A stretch of 64,000 nt of DNA. Origin: Rhodococcus rhodnii (GTDB taxonomy: Bacteria; Actinomycetota; Actinomycetes; Mycobacteriales; Pseudonocardiaceae). Below the pieces are notes generated by a model, which was given only the letters and a program-made list of their open reading frames with translations, was not told where the DNA came from and made no database searches. The stretch covers positions 124,001 through 188,000 of the forward strand of contig JOAA01000018.1 of assembly GCA_000720375.1 (NCBI GenBank), read 5' to 3'. Shown one piece after another: positions 43,171-50,046 of this stretch (its first letter is position 1; every line of letters begins with the position of its first letter). Position numbers and translations under genes: made by a program.

Positions 43171-43572
43171 TTACCAGCGCTGGTCTGGCTCGTCGCCAGC
43201 AGGTGGAGGTCCTGGGTAATGGTCGCCCAGCATGAAGGGTCGCGCGACCCCCGGACGTACACCACCCCGCACTGGCACGTTCTCCGGGGCTATGTCCGGC
43301 CGGTTCTGTGGGGCGCCGCTGGGCTCGACAGGCACAGGGTCGTCCACCATAGGAGGCAAGAAGAAGTGGCGGTCGTTTAGATCGACTTCGTGACAGGTCA
43401 CTGAAACGCCGTCCGGAAAGTGGACCCCTTCTTCAGCGAAGGCCGCTCTCGCGTCTCCAATCAGACGCTGCCTGTACTCAACATCGATGAGCGACCGCGA
43501 GAAGGCGCGGTCGATAGAGGGAAGATCGTAACCTAGAATTTCATTCAGGACCGTTAACTCATTGTATAGCAT
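43171..43572 (-). CDS. Nitrile-hydratase-leader-like (NHLP) protein
   Basis: A 133-residue protein. Residues ~25-75 (IDVEYRQRLIGDARAAFAEE, then GVHFPDGVSVTCHEVDLNDR and HFFLPP) match the pattern of the nitrile-hydratase alpha-like leader of RiPP precursors: YRxRLxxDxRAAxxEEGxxxPxGVxV...LPP. The last ~55 residues are Pro/Arg-rich (RPDIAPENVPVRGGVRPG) without a Cys/Ser/Thr-dense core. ATG 43570-43572 has ggag eight bases upstream. No modification enzyme is close by. The gene starts an operon with the hydrophobic-core protein. Confidence 0.68.
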   Translation of the reverse strand: MLYNELTVLNEILGYDLPSIDRAFSRSLIDVEYRQRLIGDARAAFAEEGVHFPDGVSVTCHEVDLNDRHFFLPPMVDDPVPVEPSGAPQNRPDIAPENVPVRGGVRPGVARPFMLGDHYPGPPPAGDEPDQRW

Positions 43573-44295
43573 TGCATATACTCCGGTTCATCTCCTGGAG
43601 CTCAAACTAGCCATCACATAATTAATTACTCAATCACTTCACATCTCGAAGACCCGTAGAATCCCCATCTGATCCTGACCGCTCAGCCCGGACAAGATCC
43701 CCAAGGCATTCGACCGGTCCGCAGTCGCCAGAGTGCTCGCGAAAACTCTCAAGCTATTCCTTGGAATAGTCGAAACTCAACCCATTTATACTCTTGTCGC
43801 CACCACCTAGTGAGAGACGGCGAGCCTACATCCGCAGCTCATCCACAGGAGGGGGCCAGAAGTGGCGAGTTCACGTCAATGACAGGAATGGTCAGTACAA
43901 GTGTGAAGCCAAGAGCATGATGCACTCCGGCCATGACAATGCGCCAAATCCAGATCGTTCTGGTCGAGAACACGCGATAGTGCGAGCGGCCCGGCTTGTC
44001 TTCCTGGCTCATCCGTCACATTTTGCGCGCAGTCACACGGGGGTGGTCAAGCATGCCGGAAAGACTAGCGTGCCGTGCGGATCTCGTTGGTGATGGCGCG
44101 GGCGGCGGGGTCGTTGGGGGTACAGGCGATGGATCTCGCCGGTAACCTCGTCGGCGAGCATTGACAGCGTGCCCATTGACCTACGGCTGATCCCTAGTGT
44201 CTACGTGATTCTGTTGCCTTGCATTGGTGTGACGGGGCGTGGTTATCGATGCGATACGTGCCTCCACCCGGTTACCTAAGCTGTAGAACCTCACC
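43573..44295. other. AT-richer interval, mostly non-coding
   Basis: About 720 bp. The first 100 bp, rich in A/T (acataattaattactcaatc), probably hold the promoter of the NHLP operon. A + strand frame at 43794-44093 has no ribosome-binding site and a biased composition, so I do not call it. A GC-rich patch at 44065-44176 is a gene remnant reported separately. Confidence 0.4.
44065..44176 (-). pseudogene. Short gene remnant with a C-tract frameshift
   Basis: On the minus strand the frame ATG 44176 reads GTLSMLADEVTGEIHRLY and, after one surplus C in a five-C run, continues NDPAARAITNEIRTAR and stops at 44065. The two pieces join into 37 residues. It is a high-GC fragment in AT-richer surroundings, probably part of a lost gene. 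Family unknown. Confidence 0.4.
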
Positions 44296-44646
44296 CTACG
44301 ACAGCCAGATCGACCAGACGCTCGCAGTCGTAGCGAAAAAGACGCCAACTGCGGTCAGAAGAACCGGACCGCGCAAATCAGCGAGCGCATTTTGCAGGAT
44401 TAGACGCTGAATCCATTCATATGTATACGTTACTCTACCCCAGTTAAATTTGGGCTCTAGAGTTCCCTGGATAGCATCCTGCTTTTCCTGCTCCGACATT
44501 GACGTATCTGCTATATAGTCGTCGATTTTGTCAAGCGCAGCAGTAAGCCTAGCGAGCTCGTTCCGTACACGAGAACTAGCAAGGTACAGCGCTACAAGGG
44601 GCAGAATTCCACCGAGGACAGCCATGACAGCCACAATCCATTCCAT
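44296..44646 (-). CDS. Small two-TM membrane protein
   Basis: A 116-residue protein. TM1 is VAVMAVLGGILPLVALYLA and TM2 is GPVLLTAVGVFFATTASVW; between them lies a charged, coiled-coil-like helix (RNELARLTAALDKIDDYIADTSMSEQ). ATG 44644-44646. Low G+C in third codon positions compared with the chromosome. No family recognised; two-TM proteins with this plan occur among defence effectors, but nothing here proves that. Confidence 0.6.
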   Translation of the reverse strand: MEWIVAVMAVLGGILPLVALYLASSRVRNELARLTAALDKIDDYIADTSMSEQEKQDAIQGTLEPKFNWGRVTYTYEWIQRLILQNALADLRGPVLLTAVGVFFATTASVWSIWLS

Positions 44647-44914
44647 ACGAAAACTCTAGGGCAAATGCCGAGAGTTCGATATGTGGAGTTACGTCTCCTC
44701 CACTGGATGATCGCACCGATGCAATCGACTGGCCAAGTAGTCACTGACCAGTCCCCAACTCCCACACCAGTAACCAGAGCGGGAACGAGCCCGTCATCGT
44801 ACCCCTCCGACCTGCAGGGTTGCGGCGGTTGCGGCGGTTACGACCTCGCGAAGGCCACCGTCCCAGATCGTCTACATAGGCCGGAGCGCATACGTTGGTG
44901 TGTCCGTGCGGAGG

Positions 44915-45286
44915 TCAAAGAAGCCCGAGAAGAGCCCGTGCTGCATAGGTGTCTGCGGACTCGACTACGAGTAGCCATTCTCGCTGCTCAGCGTTCGGCG
45001 CAGGCGCACCGGTCACATACGGAGACCGGTTGTCGACGTACCGCAAAGTTGGCTGTTCCTCATGACTGTCGTTGGGCCGTGCAAGCTCGCTCGCAACAGA
45101 ACCAGGTGAGTAGCACCCGTGGGACGCGCACTCGGCGCCGGGCGGAAGCGTCGGAAGGTCGTCAGGAACTCCACTTAGAGCCAACATGGAGAAGTCCAAA
45201 ACAATCGCAGCCGCTACGACAGACTTGAGTGGCGTCACGTCCAGCAGTATCTCAGATTGCATGCGATACACGCTGTGGAAGCTCAA
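44915..45286 (-). CDS. Hypothetical protein with hydrophobic N-terminus
   Basis: A 123-residue frame that starts at TTG 45286 directly after gaggagaggagcagg, a strong ribosome-binding site. A hydrophobic stretch (SVVAAAIVLDFSMLALSGVP, residues ~22-41) could be a TM or signal anchor. The rest is soluble (RPNDSHEEQPTLRYVDNRSP). It overlaps a plus-strand frame of poorer composition. The SD and amino-acid balance favour this strand; no homologue is recognised. Confidence 0.5.
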   Translation of the reverse strand: MSFHSVYRMQSEILLDVTPLKSVVAAAIVLDFSMLALSGVPDDLPTLPPGAECASHGCYSPGSVASELARPNDSHEEQPTLRYVDNRSPYVTGAPAPNAEQREWLLVVESADTYAARALLGLL

Positions 45287-45339
45287 CCTGCTCCTCTCCT
45301 CAACAAAACTCGTTGAAGCAGCGTGCGATCATCTAGGAC

Positions 45340-46293
45340 ATGGACGCGGCAGATCACCTCAAAGCGGTTGCGCCTCTTGCCGACGCAAACGTGGTTCGAC
45401 AACACACCGTGTCGAGAGTGATCTTAAAGCGGTTCGCGGCGGCCCCGCTTCACAAGCGAGCCGGTTTGCTTGAAATTGTCAACCTTGACTGGCTGAACGC
45501 AAAGTCGACCTTTCTAGGCCCGTTCGGATGTGGACGCGTCGATAACTATGTTACTTACGCCTCCCAATCTCTTGAAGAGCTTTGGCAGACCGTCGAGAAC
45601 AACCTCAGCGCAGCCATAGCTGCATGCGATGATGGGTCCATATTTGACCACCCCGAGCACATCAAGACCCTCAAGGACGCGATCGCCGTACACTTTGTTC
45701 GAAGCGTCCACACACGCCCTTATCTTGACGATCTGTGGCGCGATTTCCTTCCCCGCTTCCGGCGAGAAATACTTGCCACTAAACGAGACATGCTGATTGC
45801 AGATTTTCAGAGAAAGTACGGACTTTATCCCGCTGGCCCAGAAGCACTTGAATCGATCCTAGATGATGCCATGGCGCCACAACTAAAACTCAGGGATAAG
45901 GGCGCATACTTTCGTACTAGTCTGGAGCGACTGTTTAATCTGGCGAGCAGACATCTCGATACCTTCGGACTTGAAGTTTCGAGGCCTGCATCAGGGGAGT
46001 TCATCATAGGTGACGCACCCGCTATTGCTGTAGGCTCCGACGGCCGACTTGGCGTCAGGCAAGGTGTAGGCGTTACATCTGCCAGTACTATCGCCTTGCC
46101 GCTTGGCCCATTTCTAACCGTGTCCACCGGATCGACGAACGCTCTAATTGAATTAGATTATGAGCAAGTTCACCGAGCCAATGGTTGGCAAATTCGTGCC
46201 GCTTCGAGGTATGTCTACTGCCGCCCAGAAAGCGATCTCAGCAGCGCCATACGCGCCTTCGCTAGGGACGTCCGACCGCAGCCGGGTCACTGA
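45340..46293 (+). CDS. DUF4238 family protein
   Basis: A 317-residue protein with the DUF4238 opening pattern: VVRQHTVSRVILKRFAAAP near residues 18-36, a Cys-containing strand (GPFGCGRVDNYVT), helices with AIAVHFVRSVHTRPYL, and a C-terminal FIIGDAPAIAVGSDG. The family occurs in mobile and defence-associated islands with unknown activity; a nuclease role has been proposed for related folds but is not shown. ATG 45340, clearly AT-richer codon use than the chromosome, which supports acquired cargo. Confidence 0.75.
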   Translation: MDAADHLKAVAPLADANVVRQHTVSRVILKRFAAAPLHKRAGLLEIVNLDWLNAKSTFLGPFGCGRVDNYVTYASQSLEELWQTVENNLSAAIAACDDGSIFDHPEHIKTLKDAIAVHFVRSVHTRPYLDDLWRDFLPRFRREILATKRDMLIADFQRKYGLYPAGPEALESILDDAMAPQLKLRDKGAYFRTSLERLFNLASRHLDTFGLEVSRPASGEFIIGDAPAIAVGSDGRLGVRQGVGVTSASTIALPLGPFLTVSTGSTNALIELDYEQVHRANGWQIRAASRYVYCRPESDLSSAIRAFARDVRPQPGH

Positions 46294-46775
46294 GAACGAA
46301 GAGGAACACGGTTGTAGCGCAGCTGTATCACCGCTCACACCGGCGTTGTCGCCCCGAGGACGTACCGAAACGCGACATTCTTAGCGTGTTCGCCCTGGTC
46401 AACCCCGATGTACTCCGCGGACTGTAAATCAGCCAACTACACGAGTAGCCCGATCACTTGATCTGGCAACAAGTACCGCGACGGCACATGTTGTTGGAGA
46501 TTGGTCTGGGTGGCGTGCCTGTTCGCTGAGGTCCGTAACTGCCGTAACTGCCGTAACCTCCCTGGTCAGGCGGTTGCGGATGGCTCTGTGTGTCCGTAAC
46601 CAGTTGCGGATCTCAGGCAGCGTCCGTAATCGCCTGACCTGCACAGTTACGGCAGTTACGGCAGTTACGCTTCCTGGCAAGCAGGGGAGCGGACGCCTGG
46701 CTGGTGGGGCATTGGTCTACCCAGGCGTCTACAACACGCGACTTGCCGACTGTCGAGCGGCTAGGCTCTGTCGTC
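46294..46775. other. Intergenic region carrying the iteron palindrome
   Basis: About 480 bp without a gene. The left 230 bp hold nothing clear; a gcggactgtaaatcagc segment at 46417-46433 resembles a tRNA-Tyr anticodon arm but no cloverleaf is present. The right part has the inverted iterons described separately, followed by a promoter-like taggct near 46762. Confidence 0.45.
46534..46669. repeat. Inverted array of GTAACTGCC iterons, origin- or transfer-like
   Basis: The left arm, 46534-46557, is built of three 9-base CCGTAACTG-type repeats, and the right arm, 46646-46669, is its perfect 24-base reverse complement (three CAGTTACGG). Inside, GGTCAGGCG (46564-46572) pairs with CGCCTGACC (46631-46639), and ttgcggat occurs twice. 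Further single gtccgtaa copies lie at 46592 and 46622. Such an array of iterons with a dyad symmetry is typical of a replication origin, a clt/TraB-recognition locus or a repressor site. Confidence 0.8.
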
Positions 46776-46976
46776 ATGGCGAGTCCGGCAGAGATCGAGC
46801 GCAAGGTGCGGCAGCTCGACAACGACGTCCAGTCGATCTACGAGCTGTTGGCCACGATCGACGCCACGCAGAAGCGGCAGGGCAACCGGTTGAACGAGAT
46901 TGCGACTGCCCAGGCAGAGCATGGAGAGAAGCTGGACGCCATCCTGGAACTGCTGCGCGGCGACCAGTCCAAGTAG
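46776..46976 (+). CDS. Small coiled-coil protein
   Basis: A 66-residue highly helical protein (MASPAEIERKVRQLDNDVQS...EHGEKLDAILELLRGDQ) with heptad spacing. It starts at ATG 46776 with no SD; a taggct -10 hexamer about 10 bases upstream suggests a leaderless message. It lies right after the iteron array, so a role in the element's maintenance is possible. Similar short helical proteins are common in actinobacterial elements. Confidence 0.6.
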   Translation: MASPAEIERKVRQLDNDVQSIYELLATIDATQKRQGNRLNEIATAQAEHGEKLDAILELLRGDQSK

Positions 46977-47602
46977 TCGCGCCCTGGCGTGGCCGTAGAC
47001 GGCACGAACGGCCGTCCCAGGTGTTGATTGGCCGTCGGAACTCTCGCAGGTCGCCCGATAGGCACCGCCTCAACCGTCTACATCGGACTTCTCGCGCGGC
47101 CTTCCCGGCGCACCGTGGTTGCATTCGTGGTTGCATTCGCTGGGGTTCGCGGGTGGTCATCAGCGACCGGCCTACGTCACTGACCGGCGGAAATACGCTT
47201 GGCGATCATGTTCGGTCAGTGGTTCGCAGACCTCGAAAGCATGTGAGGCTCGCACCCGCGCGGCCCTTGCTGCGGCTCTCGAACGCCTTGGCCGGGTTCG
47301 AATCCCGCGCCGACTGTCGACCCTCGCCCTAGGCATCACAAGTGAGGTCGTCCTGTGGCAAATGCGTGCCAAAGTCGCCAACACGCCGACACCTCCGGCA
47401 ACGTCTTAGCTGGTCAGAGGACTAGCCGACCTGAAGTTGGCACCGCCCTCCGGAGGCGGGAGCAGCGTGCTACCTTTCCATCTGTCGTCACTCGGATCTG
47501 ACCGCCACTTTGTGCACGAGGCCAGATATATGGCCATCTATGTCCGTCGAATTCATGAATGCATAATGAGACTCCGTCAGAAATTGCCTCAGAAGGGGTC
47601 TC
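46977..47602. other. Gene-free interval in the element
   Basis: About 625 bp. Open frames are short and Arg/Ser-rich. Around 47293-47313 the text gccgggttcgaatcccgcgcc resembles a tRNA T-arm and acceptor end, with no tRNA body in front. The last 100 bp rise in A/T and hold the promoter and agaagggg ribosome-binding site of the secreted protein. Confidence 0.4.
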
Positions 47603-48121
47603 ATGAGTATTTTGAAACGACGCAAGGTAGTCGTGCTCGGGGTCACGCTCAGCCTCGTACTCGGCGCCGGTTTGGCGGCCGCCGCACAGAAAACCTTCTC
47701 CGCGGCTAGCCTGACACGGGTCACGGTAGTGACCGAAGATGCACCTAAGCCGACCATAACCGAAACGACTTTTAAAGATTTTGCGACGAGCGTCATCTCC
47801 GCCTCGGGTGACAGTCACATTCTAGTGCGATTCAGTGCAGAGAGCGCCTGCTATGGAGGAAGCGGGTATTGCACGGCACGTATCCTCGTCGACGGTGGGG
47901 AAGCCGACCCCAAGGCGGGGGAGGATTTTAGGTTCGACAGTACCGACAACAACACGGCAACCAGTAAGTCGCTGGAATCGCATAGTATGGAGCGGGTGCG
48001 TACCGTGAAAGCAACCGCCGACGGCACCCACACCATCCAGGTGCAGGTAGCCGTAAAGGGTGTGGGCGTAAATTGGGACCTGGACGACTGGACGTTGAGC
48101 GCCTGGGCGCTCGCGCCCTAG
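47603..48121 (+). CDS. Secreted protein of unknown function
   Basis: A 172-residue protein with a clear signal peptide: MSILKRRKVVVLGVTLSLVL followed by GAGLAAAAQKT, cleaved after AAA or AAAQ. The mature part is beta-rich with one Cys pair candidate (SACYGGSGYCTAR) and an acidic stretch (EADPKAGEDFRFDSTDNN). RBS agaagggg precedes ATG 47603. Hairpin terminator follows at 48229. Family not recognised; exported product of a mobile element, codon use AT-richer than chromosome. Confidence 0.75.
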   Translation: MSILKRRKVVVLGVTLSLVLGAGLAAAAQKTFSAASLTRVTVVTEDAPKPTITETTFKDFATSVISASGDSHILVRFSAESACYGGSGYCTARILVDGGEADPKAGEDFRFDSTDNNTATSKSLESHSMERVRTVKATADGTHTIQVQVAVKGVGVNWDLDDWTLSAWALAP

Positions 48122-48919
48122 CGGTGGTGACACAAACAACCGCAGTCATAGCGGCCTGACCTTACAGGCACGGCACTACACCGCCACTAATTAAATCTGC
48201 CTCTCTTTCCTGCAACAGTGCAGGCCCCAAAAGACTGAATCATATGGGGACGGCGCAAGCCCTTCCTATATGGTTCAGTCTCTTTCGTCCGGAGCGGATC
48301 CTGTGTACATACAGACATGCCAAAATCCTGAGCGGAAGCACGACCCGCTCCGCATACCGTAGTGGTATGCGACTCTGGTTGCTCTACCCTGCCGTGACCG
48401 ATCTTGGTGTTGGCCTGTCCGGGCGAAGAAGCTGACCGTGAAGCAGCGGGCGTGCAGGTCGGCACCTCGACCAAGATCTGGTGACCAGACCGGTAGCTGG
48501 GACGAACCGGAACTGGACGCGCGGCACGAGAGCCGGTGAGATTCAGCGCGACATCCGCGCAGTTCACGGCAGGTCTTATGAGACCACCGTGAACATCCGA
48601 GACCTTACCCGGTGCCGTTCACACCGGAGAGGTCAGCCAGTCTCAGTCCTAGTCTCGTTCATAGCTGTTCGATCCCGTTCTGGTCGGACGGACTACGACA
48701 TCTACCAGGCCGGATACTGAGTACGACCCCACCTGAACAACGATGCTCAGACCTCGAGAGCGTGCGAAGGCGTACTCACAGGCCGCGCATCCCGCCTGAT
48801 AGTGCCTGTCGTACTGCCTGACAATCCAGGCGGACCGCCGGACACAGAGCTGGACGTCCACGGACGCGTCCATGCCTCTGACCAGCAGCGAAGCGAGGTC
48901 AAACCAAGCAAGCGATTGC
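48122..48919. other. Gene-free right end of the element
   Basis: About 800 bp between the secreted-protein gene and the right attachment repeat. A terminator-like hairpin lies at 48229-48286; beyond it there is no convincing gene on either strand, only short frames of skewed composition. Confidence 0.45.
48229..48286 (+). terminator. Hairpin terminator after the secreted-protein gene
   Basis: Arms agactgaatcatatgg and cctatatggttcagtct pair with two or three mismatches around a loop of about 18 bases, flanked by AAA and TTT. It sits 108 bp after the stop. Confidence 0.6.
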
Positions 48920-48962
48920 TTCGGGACGAAGAGGTCGTGGGTTCGAATCCCGCCACCCCGAC
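48920..48962 (+). repeat. Attachment repeat at the right end
   Basis: Perfect 43-bp copy of the 3' part of tRNA-Pro(CGG), without the 5' half, so not a working tRNA. It marks the right boundary of the integrated element. Confidence 0.93.
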
Positions 48963-48969
48963 CGGCGAC

Positions 48970-49042
48970 TGGCGGCCCTTGGTCGGTGCTTCGCACCTTT
49001 CCTCGGGCCGCCGGTTTGTTATTTTGGGGGGCCAAGCCCCCC
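48970..49042 (+). terminator. Original tRNA-Pro terminator, displaced by integration
   Basis: The stem ggcggccc / gggccgcc (48971-49012) with an inner loop, followed by ggtttgtta and a second gggggg-caag-cccccc stem at 49025-49041, lies immediately right of the attachment repeat. It is probably the original terminator of tRNA-Pro before the element inserted. Confidence 0.55.
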
Positions 49043-49071
49043 ATACCCCCCACGGTGCGTGCTCCTTACCA

Positions 49072-49234
49072 ACCAGCGCTGGGCACGTGGGATTGGACCA
49101 GCGCTGGGCACGTGGGATTGGACCAGCCTGGGCTCTACCGACGTGGAACCCTGCCGGTGACTGTCGAGCGCTGGGTGTGTTGGGTTTGGGCCAGCGCTGG
49201 GCTGTGCCGACGTGGAATTCCGCCGGTGGCTGTC
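49072..49234. repeat. Tandem repeats next to the attachment site
   Basis: A perfect 25-bp unit (accagcgctgggcacgtggg plus attgg) occurs at 49072-49096 and 49097-49121. Then follow two 45-bp diverged units at 49122 and 49190 that begin ccagc..gggct and contain ccgacgtggaa and gccggtg-ctgtc, 68 bp apart. The array sits in core chromosome just beyond the element. Confidence 0.7.
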
Positions 49235-49454
49235 AGGTGTAGTAGCCGTTCCACAGTTCCCAGGCGTTGATCTGCCCGGGGGGATAGCAGCGGAACGTAT
49301 TGGCTTCCTTGTTCTTCGCCGCCTTGCATTCCTCGTAGGTCGGGAAGTATCCGCCGAACTCCCAGTCGTAGATGCCGTCCGAACCGGCAGTCGCCGCCGG
49401 AGCCCCGGCCATCAGTGCGGCAATCGCCGCCCCCGCCACAATGATCGCTTTCAT
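49233..49454 (-). CDS. Small secreted protein
   Basis: A 73-residue exported peptide: signal MKAIIVAGAAIAALMAGAPA cleaved near ATAG, mature part with one likely disulfide (YEECKAAKN...TFRCYPPG) and rich in Tyr/Trp. RBS gggaggtc precedes ATG 49452-49454. The longer frame to 49613 lacks a signal. Similar short Cys-pair secreted proteins are frequent in Pseudonocardiaceae; function unknown. Confidence 0.75.
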   Translation of the reverse strand: MKAIIVAGAAIAALMAGAPAATAGSDGIYDWEFGGYFPTYEECKAAKNKEANTFRCYPPGQINAWELWNGYYT

Positions 49455-49753
49455 CAAGACCTCCCTGAATCCATCGTGGCGAGCCACCAGGAAGATCGGA
49501 ATCCGACGAAACGACGTACCGGTACAGCGTTTTGAGGCAGTGGTCGTGCGCAGTGTGTCTACCCGCCTACCGAACAGTTGACCGAGGGACACCAGGGTCT
49601 TAAGACCGTTCAAATCCCACTGAAAGTCACCAAGGTTCGACCATGAATCCGTCGATCGGGTGAATGTTTAGGGTTCAACTCACGGTGGGTAACAGGAGTC
49701 TTGATCAGTGCGAGTAGACCGTGAGTGTCCAACGCGGGTGGAAGGACCCCTTG
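49455..49753. other. Divergent intergenic region
   Basis: About 300 bp between the small secreted protein gene and the small membrane protein gene. Features: an AT-rich stretch near 49665 (gaatgtttagggttcaactc) and ggtcttaagacc palindrome at 49591-49602. No gene is seen. Confidence 0.4.
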
Positions 49754-49993
49754 ATGAGCAGCCTTTCCACGTTCGATCCCCGCTTGCGGCTGCATGCCGC
49801 TCGCCTTGCCACCGTCTGCTTGTTCGTCGCTTTCCTTGTCTTCCTTGGGTTTCTAATTCCTTTTTGGATTGTCCTGATCGTCGCCGCAGGCATGGTCGTG
49901 GTCGCACGGGTTGTCCGGGCGTTCCGGGTCGCGGCGAGCAAGGTCGAGCAGATCCTTGCCGAGGAGCTTCCGCCGAGTGGACGCATCGGATAA
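49754..49993 (+). CDS. Small two-TM membrane protein
   Basis: A 79-residue protein with two TM helices (VCLFVAFLVFLGFLIPFWIV and LIVAAGMVVVARVV) and a C-terminal amphipathic tail SKVEQILAEELPP. ATG 49754 has ggaagga eight bases upstream. It lies 53 bp before the peptidase gene and may be co-transcribed. Unknown function. Confidence 0.68.
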   Translation: MSSLSTFDPRLRLHAARLATVCLFVAFLVFLGFLIPFWIVLIVAAGMVVVARVVRAFRVAASKVEQILAEELPPSGRIG

Positions 49994-50046
49994 CCACCGC
50001 CGGTCGTGTCAACAAAATCTTCAGTGGGATGAGGCAGGATCGACCT

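Noticed and set aside
43794-44093. Plus-strand ORF of 99 residues in the element
   Set aside because: Non-ATG start without a ribosome-binding site; Ser/Arg/His-skewed composition; likely chance.
44665-45228. Plus-strand ORF of 187 residues
   Set aside because: Arg/Thr/Gln-rich and no SD; the minus-strand frame 44915-45286 has a strong SD and better balance.
46417-46433. gcggactgtaaatcagc resembles the anticodon arm of tRNA-Tyr
   Set aside because: No acceptor, D or T arm in register; only one arm-like segment.
46534-46669. Iteron array as a CRISPR
   Set aside because: Units are 9 bases without spacers and are arranged as an inverted pair.
47119-47409. Plus-strand ORF of 96 residues
   Set aside because: Composition unlike protein and contains a tRNA-end-like string.
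48187-48720. Several short ORFs near the right end of the element
   Set aside because: Arg/Ser-rich, no SD and mutually overlapping.
48920-48962. Second tRNA-Pro gene at the right end
   Set aside because: Only the 3' half is present; it is the attachment repeat.
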